Of a stretch of DNA of 64,000 bases, positions 8,297 through 17,300 are shown piece by piece. The translations under genes and the position numbers were made by a program. The stretch's first letter is position 1. Each line of letters opens with the position of its first letter. The DNA comes from Nonomuraea angiospora (GTDB lineage: Bacteria > Actinomycetota > Actinomycetes > Streptosporangiales > Streptosporangiaceae), in NCBI RefSeq assembly GCF_014873145.1, contig NZ_JADBEK010000001.1:682001-746000 (forward strand). The letters run 5' to 3'. Below the pieces are notes generated by a model. It made no database searches and was not told the DNA's origin. It worked only from the letters and a program-made list of their open reading frames with translations.

Positions 8297-8962
8297 TCAC
8301 AGGCTTCGGGCGGTGATGTCGCCGTTGGAGGTGGTGGCGTGGATGTCGAGTTCGGCGGTGCCGTCGTTCTTGAGGGAGTTGGTGATGCGGCCGTAGGTGG
8401 TTCCGGCGTCCAGGGCGGCCGAGACGCCGGCGGCGGCGGCGATCGAGATGTCGCCGGACTCGGTACGGAGCACGACCTTGCCGCCGCTGGCCTCGGCGAT
8501 GCGGATGTCGCCGCGTGCGGTGCTGATCTCGGCGGAGCCGCCCAGCCGGCCGACCTCGACGTCGCCGTCGGTCGCGGTGAGGCGCAGGCCCGCGGTCTCC
8601 TCAAGCGTGATCTGGCGGTACGCGCCCTCGAAGGCGACGTCGCCGAGGCGGCCGGCGGTCCGGAGCTCGGCACAGGCGCTCTTCGCCTCGACGCGGGAGC
8701 CGGCGGGCAGCTTGACCGTCACGTCGATGGATCCGGACGGGCCGAGGTACTGGTTCTTGGCCGCGGACGTCTCGATGCGCAGGACGCCGTCGGCGTAGGC
8801 GACCGTGGTCTGCTCGGCCGCCTTCACGTCGCGGCTCTTGGAGGCGTTCGTGGGCCGGACCTCGACCGTGGTGTCGGTCTGGTCGGCGGCGATGAACTGC
8901 AGGCGTCCCGAGGGGATGTCCAGGACGGCGGAGATCGCGGCGGGGGTGTCGAACTTCTGCAT
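8297..8962 (-). CDS. DUF4097 beta-helix family protein
   Basis: A 221-residue protein of the DUF4097 (putative adhesin-like) family, whose short repeated strands form a right-handed beta-solenoid. The repeated pattern is clear: AAEQTTVAYADGVLRIET, GRLGDVAFEGAYRQITLEET, GDVEVGRLGGSAEISTARGD, GDISIAAAAG, SNGDITARSL. No signal peptide or membrane segment is present, so it is probably cytoplasmic, as for many actinobacterial members. These genes often lie beside regulators, but the function is unknown. ATG 8962 is set by AGGAG seven bases upstream; the frame stays open beyond it without conserved sequence. Confidence 0.75.
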   Translation of the reverse strand: MQKFDTPAAISAVLDIPSGRLQFIAADQTDTTVEVRPTNASKSRDVKAAEQTTVAYADGVLRIETSAAKNQYLGPSGSIDVTVKLPAGSRVEAKSACAELRTAGRLGDVAFEGAYRQITLEETAGLRLTATDGDVEVGRLGGSAEISTARGDIRIAEASGGKVVLRTESGDISIAAAAGVSAALDAGTTYGRITNSLKNDGTAELDIHATTSNGDITARSL

Positions 8963-9137
8963 GATGTGCTCCTGTGCGGTGTTTCTTTCGATGTCCAGAG
9001 CATCGCCGACCGCGCTGATGCCGGACCGTCGCCGTCCTGACGCCGCCGCTGACACAAAGGGCCCTTTGCGTTCAGGGAGCGCCTCGGCGGTGGACGCCGA
9101 GTGACGCGATCGTGGCCCGAGTCCGGCGAGGCGCGAT

Positions 9138-10040
9138 CTAGAGTGCGGCCGATGAGCCCTGCTCTCGCCAACCGTTGACGGTCAGGTTGGGGTCGTCGGC
9201 CGCGTGCAGCAGCCGACGGCCCCAGCCGTAGGTCATCGGTAGCCAGTTGAAGTCGTGATCCGGTCCGACGATGTCGGCCAGCTCGATCAGCTTCATCAGC
9301 TCCACCACCGCGGCGATCAGCTCGTCCCCACGGTGAATGGTCTCCTGCACCATGACCAGCTGTGTCAGGCATGCGCGACGCTGCTCTTTGGAGACCGCCC
9401 AGCCGTCCACAGCGCCGAAGTCCTCCGCGAGCCACCAGCGGTCACGGGGTGACATCGCGGTGATGGTGGCGAACGGCGCGATGCGCAATGACGCCAGGTA
9501 TCGAGTGATGTCCGGTTCGCGAGCCAGCCTCGGCAGGACCGCCTTCAGGTACAGGTCACCCCGGTCGGTGGGCGTGCGCAGCACGGCGGACATGCTCCAG
9601 TGCTTGATCTGGCGGCTCGGACCGAGCCGCACGCGACCGGCGGCCTTGATCTCCCCGTCGATGTAGGACTCGGCTCGCTCGAACCAGCCGGGCCGAAACC
9701 AGTCGGAGGCGGGCGGCCGGGATCGTGCCGCCCGTCGGTCGAGTACCGGACTCTGCCCGGTCACCGCATCATGACCGTGCCACGCGAACCCATCGGCGGA
9801 GACCGGCCGTGCCCGGTCCGCCGCCAGCAGCACCACCGTCGTGAAGTCCAACGGCTCCAGGACCACCGTGGTCAGCCCGAGTTCGTGACGAACGCGATCG
9901 GTCAGCTCGCTGTCCATCGGCGGCCACCTGCCGTCGAACCGCATCCGCGGCAGCGCCGGATCGCCGCCGGCCATGTCGCACAGCACGGCACCGCCCTGGT
10001 CGACGATCACCAGCACGGCTTCCACGGATTCGGACGACAT
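9138..10040 (-). CDS. Kinase-like protein with only the N-terminal lobe of an APH-type phosphotransferase
   Basis: A 300-residue protein. The first 100 residues (VEAVLVIVDQGGAVLCDMAG, LTTVVLEPLDF) look like the NUDIX-like N-terminal module found in some actinobacterial phosphotransferases. Residues 140-230 match the nucleotide lobe of aminoglycoside-phosphotransferase-like kinases (DLYLKAVLPRLAREPDITRY, RWWLAEDFGAVDGW). The catalytic loop (HGD..H/N) and metal-binding DxD that should follow are missing; instead the protein ends with an unrelated stretch (MTYGWGRRLLHAADDPNLT). It is thus catalytically incomplete or a C-terminally replaced pseudogene. GGAGGG six bases before ATG 10040 supports translation. 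Confidence 0.55.
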   Translation of the reverse strand: MSSESVEAVLVIVDQGGAVLCDMAGGDPALPRMRFDGRWPPMDSELTDRVRHELGLTTVVLEPLDFTTVVLLAADRARPVSADGFAWHGHDAVTGQSPVLDRRAARSRPPASDWFRPGWFERAESYIDGEIKAAGRVRLGPSRQIKHWSMSAVLRTPTDRGDLYLKAVLPRLAREPDITRYLASLRIAPFATITAMSPRDRWWLAEDFGAVDGWAVSKEQRRACLTQLVMVQETIHRGDELIAAVVELMKLIELADIVGPDHDFNWLPMTYGWGRRLLHAADDPNLTVNGWREQGSSAAL

Positions 10041-10549
10041 GGTCAACCCTCCAAGGCTCGACGGAGCTCACGGGAGAACGCGTTGGCGTCATTCATGACT
10101 CGCGCATTCGACGAATACTGCCATCGGCTGGTGTGGGTCTGCGTGCTCTGCTGAGGTCTCATGCCGCGGGTCGGTACACCACAAGACACCCTGTATCGAG
10201 CGCAACAGCGCAGGTCAGACCCTGTTCTTGGCCAGGAGCTGCGGGCGGGGGACCGTGACACCGGCGGGCATCGTCGGCGGGCCGCCCCTGACCTCCACAG
10301 CGGCGCCGACCAGCTGAGTCCGCTGCGCGAAGTCCCCGGCGAGTACGTCGGCGTTCGCCGCCTCGCCGAGCGCCCAAGTCACGTGGCGTATGTTACGCGG
10401 CGGATGTCACGCCGAGCGGCGGATGCCATGCCGAGCGGCGCGGAGCCATGTCCTGGTGGTGGGTTGACCGGTCGGGTCGGGGGCGATTGGGTCGCGCGGC
10501 GGGTCCGGGACCTTGGTGGCAGATCGTGGTGTGGCCTGTCGCTGTTCGA
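10041..10549. other. About 510-base gap containing only a gene remnant
   Basis: Between the kinase-like gene and the isochorismatase-like gene I find no intact coding region. The only protein-like stretch is the remnant at 10215-10382. Bases 10385-10440 contain short imperfect direct repeats of GCGGATG and GCCGAGCGGCG. The rest shows nothing recognisable beyond the promoter of the kinase-like gene. Confidence 0.4.
10215..10382 (-). pseudogene. Possible C-terminal remnant of an AfsR/LuxR-type TPR regulator
   Basis: Minus-strand reading from GTG 10382 to TGA 10217-10215 gives 55 residues including ALGEAANADVLAGDFAQRTQ, LVGAAVEVRGGPPTMP. The pattern GD-x2-R-x-LVGAA-x2-VRG resembles the last TPR unit of large actinomycete regulators, which typically end in GD..RA.RLLGAA..LR. 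Nothing upstream continues it. I treat it as a decayed 3' fragment; chance similarity is possible because it is short. Confidence 0.3.
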
Positions 10550-11179
10550 TTATTGAGCGGACCGGACTGCCGTGAGGAGGTCCGCTGTCGTCAGGATGGC
10601 GTGTGCGTAGGTCGGCCCGTTCAGCTCGTGAGCCGCGTGCAGCATCTCGGCGGTGAAGGCCGCGGTCGCGTCCCGTACCAGGGTCACGTGGTACCCGAGC
10701 TCCATGGCGTACCTGCCGGTCGACTCGATGCAGGTGTTGGCGAGCACGCCGATGATGATGACCTGGGTGATGCCGTGCTGCCGGAGCAGCAGGTCGAGAT
10801 CGGTGTTGGCGAAGCCGCTCTGTGCCCAGTGTTCTTTGACGACGACGTCGCCGTCCCGGGGGGCGAGATCGGGATGCCACTCGCCGCCCCAGCTGCCCTT
10901 CGCGAAGGAATGGCGCTCCTGGATCCCGCGCTGGGTGGGATTGGGGTGGCTCCAGTCGTCGTAGTCCCCGGGCTGCCACTGCCGATGCGGAACGACGAAC
11001 ACCTGGATCCCGGCCTCTCGCGCGGCGGCGACCACTGCGCGTAGATTGTCCAGAAGCCCCACGCGCTGGGCGATCTCCTTCAACCGGGGCCAGATCTTCC
11101 CGCCCTCGGACAGGAAGTCGTTGTAGGGATCGACCAGGAGGAGCCCGGTCCGGCTGGCTTCGTAGGACGTGCCGATCAT
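10550..11179 (-). CDS. Isochorismatase-like cysteine hydrolase
   Basis: A 209-residue member of the isochorismatase-like hydrolase superfamily. The catalytic triad is visible: D17 in TGLLLVDPYNDF, K115 in VVVKEHWAQSGF, and C150 in VLANTCIESTGRYA, preceded by the usual cis-peptide region. Relatives hydrolyse nicotinamide, N-carbamoyl compounds, biuret, ureidoacrylate or isochorismate. The substrate is undetermined: aromatic residues (HRQWQPGDYDDW) point to a pocket unlike nicotinamidase. It stands alone; the gene upstream on the same strand lies about 230 bases away behind a hairpin. Confidence 0.8.
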   Translation of the reverse strand: MIGTSYEASRTGLLLVDPYNDFLSEGGKIWPRLKEIAQRVGLLDNLRAVVAAAREAGIQVFVVPHRQWQPGDYDDWSHPNPTQRGIQERHSFAKGSWGGEWHPDLAPRDGDVVVKEHWAQSGFANTDLDLLLRQHGITQVIIIGVLANTCIESTGRYAMELGYHVTLVRDATAAFTAEMLHAAHELNGPTYAHAILTTADLLTAVRSAQ

Positions 11180-11364
11180 CGCGCGGCAGGTTTCGTGTCA
11201 GGGGTGTTCACCGCGGTCAACGGGGCTGTGTCGTGCATCGGTGCAGGCCTGTTCACATCCGTGGTGTACCCGGGTCCCGGACCGCGCTGGACGTTGCGGT
11301 CGGAGTCTTGACAAGCTTTTTGTCCCTCTGGCGATCCGTTCGCGAGAGCGAGCTCCGGCGGCAG

Positions 11365-11384
11365 GGGCCGGACAAGGCCGGCCC
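11365..11384. terminator. GC-rich hairpin after the FAD monooxygenase gene
   Basis: Arms GGGCCGG (11365-11371) and CCGGCCC (11378-11384), extended on both sides by further partly matched G/C bases (about 11356-11391), lie about 20 bases past the monooxygenase stop. Probably a terminator on the minus strand. Confidence 0.4.
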
Positions 11385-11405
11385 GCCCGCCGTTTCGTGA
11401 CACTC

Positions 11406-12620
11406 TCAGTATGCCGCGAGCGTGAGCGCGTTGGCGGCCTCGTTGAGCGGCTTCATGATCGGCCGCATCGCCAGGTCCTTCCACGGTAGGCGGTTGACCA
11501 GCCGCATCATCGTGGTCTGCATCTTGATCTGCCGCGGGCTGCCCGCGACCATCTGCGCGGCGTTGCTCGCGCCGAGCGCCACGTTCACATCCACGTACTC
11601 GCGCATCGCTTCCCGATATCCGGCATAAGCCGCACGGTGGTCGCCCGCCGCCGCGCTCATCTCGCCGGCGAGCACGTACGCGCCCACCAGCGCGAGGCTG
11701 GTGCCCTGCCCGGACAGCGGGGACGGGCTGTAGGCGGCGTCGCCGACCAGGGCGATCCGGCCGGTGGACCAGTGGTCCATGCGGACCTGGCTGACCGGCG
11801 TGAAGTAGAAGTCCGGCGAGTGCGGCATGGCGCGCAGCAGCGCGTCACTCTCCCATCCGACGCCGGCGAACGCCTCGGTCAGTACGCGCTGCTGGGCGGC
11901 CCTGTCGAAGCGGTCGGGCAGGACGGCGGGGCTCGGGAAGACGAACTGCGCCTTCGCGGTGTCGGGCCTGGTGGCGTAGACGTTCACCACCTTGCCGGGC
12001 GTCGGGTAGAGCAGCTCCCAGTGGTCGAGCCCGAGGTGGTTGGGGACGGTGAAGACGGCCGCGTGCATCCCGAGGGGGTGGACGTAGCGCTCCGGCGGGC
12101 CGAAGGCCAGGCGGCGTACGGTCGAGTGCAGGCCGTCGGCGCCGATGACGAGGTCGAAGCGGCGCGGCGGGGCGTGGCGGAAGGTGACGTCGACGCCGTC
12201 GGGGCCTTCGTGCAGAGCGGTGATCGTGTCGCCGAACAGGTATTCGCAGCTGTCACGGGTCGCGCCGTGGAGGAGCTGGGCGAGGTCGCCCCGCATCACC
12301 TCGTCGTCGCCGGGAGCGCGCATGCCGATGAGGTCGGGGCCCAGGTTGGCCAGCGGCTTGCCGCTCTCGGCGACCCACGACCCGCCGCGGATGGCGGTGC
12401 TTGCCCGCCGTACGGCCTCCAGCATGCCCATCCGCTCGACGACCTGCATGGCCACGCCGCGCAGGTCGACCTTGTAGCCGCCGTCGCGCAGCGCGGGGGC
12501 CAGCTCGACCACGGTGGGGGTGAATCCGTAGCGGCGCAGCCAGAAGGCCAGGGCGGGGCCGGCCACGCTGGCGCCGGAGATCAGAACGGTGCGGTTGGCG
12601 AGTTGCCGTGAGTTCGTCAT
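11406..12620 (-). CDS. FAD-dependent monooxygenase (PHBH fold, TetX-like group)
   Basis: A 404-residue flavoprotein hydroxylase. The N-terminal dinucleotide fold reads VLISGASVAGPALAFWLRRY, the mid-protein motif is VIGADGLHSTVRRLAFGPPE (FAD/NADPH-binding DG motif), and the FAD ribityl motif is IALVGDAAYSPSPLSGQGTS. Lengths and motifs fit class A single-component monooxygenases that hydroxylate aromatics or inactivate antibiotics such as rifamycin or tetracycline. It is divergent from the XRE-TPR regulator at 12813, and the shared upstream region carries repeated TTGCCA/TGGCAA dyads, so it is likely the regulator's target. That makes a drug- or metabolite-inducible detoxifying enzyme plausible. 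Confidence 0.85.
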   Translation of the reverse strand: MTNSRQLANRTVLISGASVAGPALAFWLRRYGFTPTVVELAPALRDGGYKVDLRGVAMQVVERMGMLEAVRRASTAIRGGSWVAESGKPLANLGPDLIGMRAPGDDEVMRGDLAQLLHGATRDSCEYLFGDTITALHEGPDGVDVTFRHAPPRRFDLVIGADGLHSTVRRLAFGPPERYVHPLGMHAAVFTVPNHLGLDHWELLYPTPGKVVNVYATRPDTAKAQFVFPSPAVLPDRFDRAAQQRVLTEAFAGVGWESDALLRAMPHSPDFYFTPVSQVRMDHWSTGRIALVGDAAYSPSPLSGQGTSLALVGAYVLAGEMSAAAGDHRAAYAGYREAMREYVDVNVALGASNAAQMVAGSPRQIKMQTTMMRLVNRLPWKDLAMRPIMKPLNEAANALTLAAY

Positions 12621-12638
12621 GCCAAAAACCGTAACAGC

Positions 12639-12734
12639 ATTGCCAGATGCTTGGCAATAAATTTCCTAATCTCCTTGCCAGAACTGCCCGTGCGCCTCTC
12701 CGTCTCTGTCAGAAGCCTTGGCAAGCATTTGCCA
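12639..12734. promoter_or_regulatory. Cluster of TTGCCA/TGGCAA operators between monooxygenase and XRE-TPR regulator
   Basis: Two dyads are perfect: ATTGCCA (12639-12645) with TGGCAAT (12652-12658), and TGGCAA (12719-12724) with TTGCCA (12729-12734). A single TTGCCA lies at 12675-12680. All fall in the 192-base divergent region, 19 bases upstream of the monooxygenase start and about 80 bases upstream of the regulator start. Likely binding sites of the XRE regulator acting on both genes. Confidence 0.65.
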
Positions 12735-12812
12735 GCGCAGGTGGGGGCGGCTAGCATGAGCTGCGGCAGAGGGCCGTTCGGCCCGCGCTCCGACCTGGCA
12801 AGGAGACGACAG

Positions 12813-14039
12813 ATGCTGACGCAGCCCGCCTTCGGCCGACGGCTCAAGCAGCTGAGGACCGAACGCGGCCTGACCCAGGCCGAGCTCGCGGGCGAGGGCA
12901 TGTCCACCGGATACCTCTCCCGCCTGGAGTCCGGGGCCCGGCCCCCCACCGAGGAGGCCGTGGCCCACCTGGCCCGCCAGCTCGGCGTCGCCCCCGAGGA
13001 CCTGGCCGAACCTCCGGACTGGTCGCTGGCGCGCAGCCTGGCCACCACCGTCGGACTCGACGTGGAGGAGACGGGCGAGCTGCTGGCCCGAGCCCTGCGT
13101 ACGGCGGGCAGCGAGGACCCTTTGCTGCGTTGGCAAGCGCTGTGGCAAGTCGCCGAATGGCGACGCCGCAACAGGGAGCACGCCGAGGAACGCGTCTGCC
13201 TGGACGCGTTGGTGGCGCTCGCCGAAGAGCTCGGCCTGCCCGAGTTGCGCGCCCGAGCCCGGGCGCGGCTGGCGCGCGCCCAACGCGAGGCGGGCCAGGT
13301 GCCGGCCGCGGTCGAGACCGCGATCGGCGCCTACCGCCTGGCAGCCGAGGAGGGCCTGACACCACACATCGTGGCCGACACCCTCCTCGCGCTGGTGTCC
13401 TCGCTGGCCGAGGCGGGCCGGATGGCCGAGGCCCGGCAGCACGCCGACGAACTCCTCGACGTGGCCGCGGGCCTGCCCGCCGGCAGGCTCCTGGCGGAGG
13501 CGGCGTGGACCGTGGCCGGCGTACGGCTGCGCCAGGGCGAGCCCCAGGTGGCGCTGAAGCTGGTCAACGACGCCCTGGAGCAGCTCCAAGGTCGCCTCGA
13601 CCCGGCCATGTGGGTGCGGCTGCGCATCGTCGCGGCCCGCCTCCACCTCAACCTCACCCCGCCCGAGACCGAGCCCGCGCGGCGCCGGATCGAGGAGGTC
13701 GAGGCGTGCCTGCCGTTCGCCGGCACTCCCACGGTCGAGCAGGAACTGCTCGCGCTGCGCGCCCGCCTGGCCTTCCACACCGGGCACACCGACGAAGCCC
13801 GCGCCCTGCTCGACCGGCTCGCCGACGCGCACGACCACCTGGGCTACCAGGAGCAGGTCCGCTTGGACGTGCTGCGCAACCAGCTCCTGCTGCTGGACGG
13901 CAAGCAGGACGAAGGCATGCGGGGCCTGCGGACGCTGGCCGAGCAGGCGCAGGAGCGCGCCAACTTCGACCTGGCCGCGGAGATCTGGCGCCACGCCGCC
14001 GAGTCGCTGGCTCGGACTGGCGGCGAGACCCGGTCATAG
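12813..14039 (+). CDS. XRE-family regulator with TPR sensor domain
   Basis: A 408-residue regulator. Residues 6-65 are a helix-turn-helix of the XRE type (FGRRLKQLRTERGLTQAELA, STGYLSRLESGARPPTEEAV). The remainder is all-helical with TPR-like repeats (ALVALAEELGLPELRARARA, QHADELLDVAAGLPAGRLLA, LRARLAFHTGHTDEARALLD), as in peptide- or metabolite-sensing regulators of actinomycetes. ATG 12813 is preferred over the 54-codon longer frame because AAGGAG precedes it and the longer part would cover the operators. Its own coding region near 13131-13150 holds two further GGCAAG words related to the operator half-site. Confidence 0.8.
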   Translation: MLTQPAFGRRLKQLRTERGLTQAELAGEGMSTGYLSRLESGARPPTEEAVAHLARQLGVAPEDLAEPPDWSLARSLATTVGLDVEETGELLARALRTAGSEDPLLRWQALWQVAEWRRRNREHAEERVCLDALVALAEELGLPELRARARARLARAQREAGQVPAAVETAIGAYRLAAEEGLTPHIVADTLLALVSSLAEAGRMAEARQHADELLDVAAGLPAGRLLAEAAWTVAGVRLRQGEPQVALKLVNDALEQLQGRLDPAMWVRLRIVAARLHLNLTPPETEPARRRIEEVEACLPFAGTPTVEQELLALRARLAFHTGHTDEARALLDRLADAHDHLGYQEQVRLDVLRNQLLLLDGKQDEGMRGLRTLAEQAQERANFDLAAEIWRHAAESLARTGGETRS

Positions 14040-14270
14040 GGGCCATGGACCGCCTACGGAAGTAGCGCACCAGCACACTGACCTGCCGCCGGGCGCGATC
14101 CGGACCACCGGGGAGTCGGAGCCGGCCCGGATGTAGTGGAAACGCTCTGACCCGAGGCGAGATCGCCTGATTCTGTTCTGTTTTCAGAGATATCCGACCG
14201 GCGCACGGCGGATGACGCATTTCGAGGATTCTGCAACTTTGCGCGCCCGCATCCGACGGCCGCGGTATGG

Positions 14271-14306
14271 CCCGTGCCCCCGGGCCGGGACTGGCGGGGG
14301 CACGGG
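14271..14306 (-). terminator. Hairpin terminator of the giant TcA gene
   Basis: Perfect 11-bp arms CCCGTGCCCCC (14271-14281) and GGGGGCACGGG (14296-14306) lie ten bases past the TcA stop codon. It also lies 230 bases past the regulator stop on the other strand and may serve both. Bases 14040-14270 show nothing else. Confidence 0.75.
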
Positions 14307-14315
14307 AAGGCCGCG

Positions 14316-17300
14316 CTAGCGGGCGCGGTAGGACAGGATCAGGCCGAGACCCTCGAGAGCGGACTTGTCACCTTCCAGGACCAGGCGCCAGGTCCCGGCG
14401 GTGAGGCCGGGGGTCGGCAGGAGCTTGCCCTCGTTGAGCGTCAGGCGTCGTTCGCCGTTGATGAGGAAGCGGGCCGAGCCGTCCCCGGCCGGCGAGTACA
14501 GGGCGTACACGCCGGTGATGGCGCGGCCGGTCATGCCGGGGAACATGTCCGGCGTGAACGGGAGGGTCAGCGTGTCGTCGGAGCCGTCGAGGAACGCGGA
14601 CCACTCCTCGGGGAACTCCGCCGGGATGTCGCAGTAGCGAGCCGTGGCATAGGGCTTGAGCATGCCCTTGACCGCGCCGGCGAAGAGCTCGCCGCCCTGT
14701 TCGGCGGAGTACTTCACGGTGATGGTGACGTCCATGAGCTGCGGGGAGCCGCCGGAAGGCAGCTCCAGGCGCCACCGGGAGACCGCGCCGGTGCCCTCGA
14801 AGGGAAGGTAACGGTCGTCGTCGTAGCGGAGGTCGAAGAGGCCGTTGTTGTCCTTGTACTCCTCCAGGTCCGACAGCGCGATCTGCTGGCCGCCGCGCCA
14901 GTCGGCGCGCAACGTCGCCGGCATCGGGCCCTTGGGGTCGAGGAGGTACTTGACGGCCTTGGGATCGGCCGCGAGCACCGTCCTGCTGTCCAGCTGGGTC
15001 AGCACGGCGTTGAGACCGATCGGGCCCTCCGGGCCGGTGAAGGTGACCGACACCGTCTTGACGCGCCGGCGGTAGTGGCCGGGGAAGTCGCGGTCGAAGA
15101 GGGCCTCGGTCAGGGCGAACTCGCAGCGGCCGGTGTTGCGCAGGCCGAGCGCGGCCACCGGGTCCAGCGCCAGCAGCGACGCCTTCTTGATGATCTCCAG
15201 GCCGCGGCGGTCGCTCTCCACCCACGCCTTGCCCAGCCGCTCCAGGTCCACCCCGAGGCTTTCCGCGGCGAGCAGGCCGTTGCGCCGGCTCTCCCAGTAG
15301 AGCGGCTGGATGTAGTCGGCCTCCCCCTCGGGGACGCCCCGCTCGTACTGGAAGGACCGTTGCGCGGCGCGCGCCATGTCGTACGCCATCGAGTAGGTCT
15401 GGAAGTACAGCCCGGCCAGCCGCCCCGACATCCACTGGTACAGCTGGAGGTTGGTGAACTTGCCGGTCATGAAGGCGCCGACGGCCTCCTGGTTGGCGAT
15501 CTGCTGATCCAGGATCTGCAGCTCGCGCTGGGCGGCCTTGAGCCGGAGCTCGGCGGCCTTCACCTGGTGGCCGAGCTGCTCCAGGTCGTTGCGGGCGACG
15601 GCGAGCTGGAAGGTCCAGTCGCCCACCATCCGCTCCTGCTCGGCGCGGATGCCGAGCAGCTCGCCGATGACGTTCAGCGCCTCGGCCGCCGACGAGGAGG
15701 CCTCGCCGCCGTGCTCCAGGGCCTCCGTCACCTGCTCGCGGCCCAGCTTGGTGCCCATGATGAACAGGCCCAGCAGGACGTCCGGCAGGCCCGAGGCGAT
15801 GGCCGCGCCGGCCTGGAAACCGGTCGCGACCACGTGGGCGACCACCGCCGCGGACATCATGCCGAGCTGGGCCTGCTCCAGCGGCGTCAGCCCGGCGGCG
15901 ATCAGCCCCTCGTAGTGGTCGACCCGGTTCTGCGCGCCCTGCGCGCTGACCTGCACCTCGCTCAGGCCCTGGGCGGCGATCTCCACCTCCGCCTCGCGCA
16001 CCGCGCGGGTGAGGGACAGGATCGTGCCCTCGTGCCGGTTGTTGAGCAGCGCCAGCTCCTCGGAGTCGCGGCGCTCCAGCACGCTGAGCAGGTCGCCGCC
16101 GAACTGCCGCAGCTTGTCCACCAGCTCCTGCGCCTTGCGGAAGACGGGGGAGAAGCGGTAGTGCGGCACCGGCAGGGCAGCGGCGGCGGCGAGCCGGTCG
16201 AGCGAGGCTCCCGCCGCCGCCCCGCGCACCAGCGCCATCACGTCGGCCGGCGGCTCGAACAGCGGCAACGGCCGGCTGACGCCCATGATGTCGAGCGAGG
16301 CCCGGATCTTGCGCAGCCGGTCCTCGACGCGGTCCCAGTACTCCAGGAAGACGCCGTTGGCGGGGACGTGGAAGTACGGCCCCGCGACGCTGGCGTGCAC
16401 CTCGCCCGCCTTCTCCAGCATCGCGCCGCCCGCGGTGAGCTCCGGGAGCCCGTCGTCCTCGGGCGCCCGGCGCAGCTCCTCGTAGGTGAGCGCGGGCGTG
16501 AGGGCCCGCGGGCCGAGGTCCTCGGGCGGCCGCTCGCCGAGCAGGTCGTAGGCGAAGATGTAGAGCATCCTGGCCTCGTCGACGCTCTCGGCGGTGTACT
16601 GCCTGAAGAGCAGGTCACCCCAGTCGAGCAGGTTGTCGACGTACGCCATCACGACCGCGCGCCGGTAGGCCGGCGGACGCAGCTCGGCGATCGCGTGCGG
16701 GTCGAAGGGATCCTCCAGGTACGCCTTCAACAGCGCGGCCCGGTCGCCCATGAGGTCGTACTGCTGGCACAGCCGCCCGACCAGGGCGACGCGTTCCAGC
16801 AGGCCCTTCAGCGCCGGCCCGGCCCCCGGCGGCGCCTCCAGCGCGTTGAGCGCCTCCTCGATCGGCGCCACCCCGGCGGTCGCCGGCCCGCCGGACGGCA
16901 GCTCGGCGAGATAGTCCTTCTCGGCCTGGCTCAGCTCGCGCTGGTGCTGGAAGGCGGGGGCCATCGGCTCCACCTTGACCAGGATCGCCTCCAGGTCGGC
17001 GGCCGGCTTGCCCACGTCGGCCCCTCGGACGGAGAGCTCGGCCAGGTCGTCGCGGCAGCTCTTGACCAGCGCCTCGATGTCCGCCGCCAGGAACGGCAGG
17101 AAGCGCCAGTATCGCGGCGTGGTGGGGTCGAAGACGTACTCGTACCAGGTGCGGGCGTCGTCGAATTGCTGGGCGGCGTTGAGCGCCTGGGCGATGAGCG
17201 TGGGGGCGTGGAAGAAGACCTCCCAGTAGTAGATGCCGTTGCCGCTGTTGAAGTCCAGGTGCGTGGCGGCCGGCACGCCCTGCTCCGCGGTCGACTCGGT

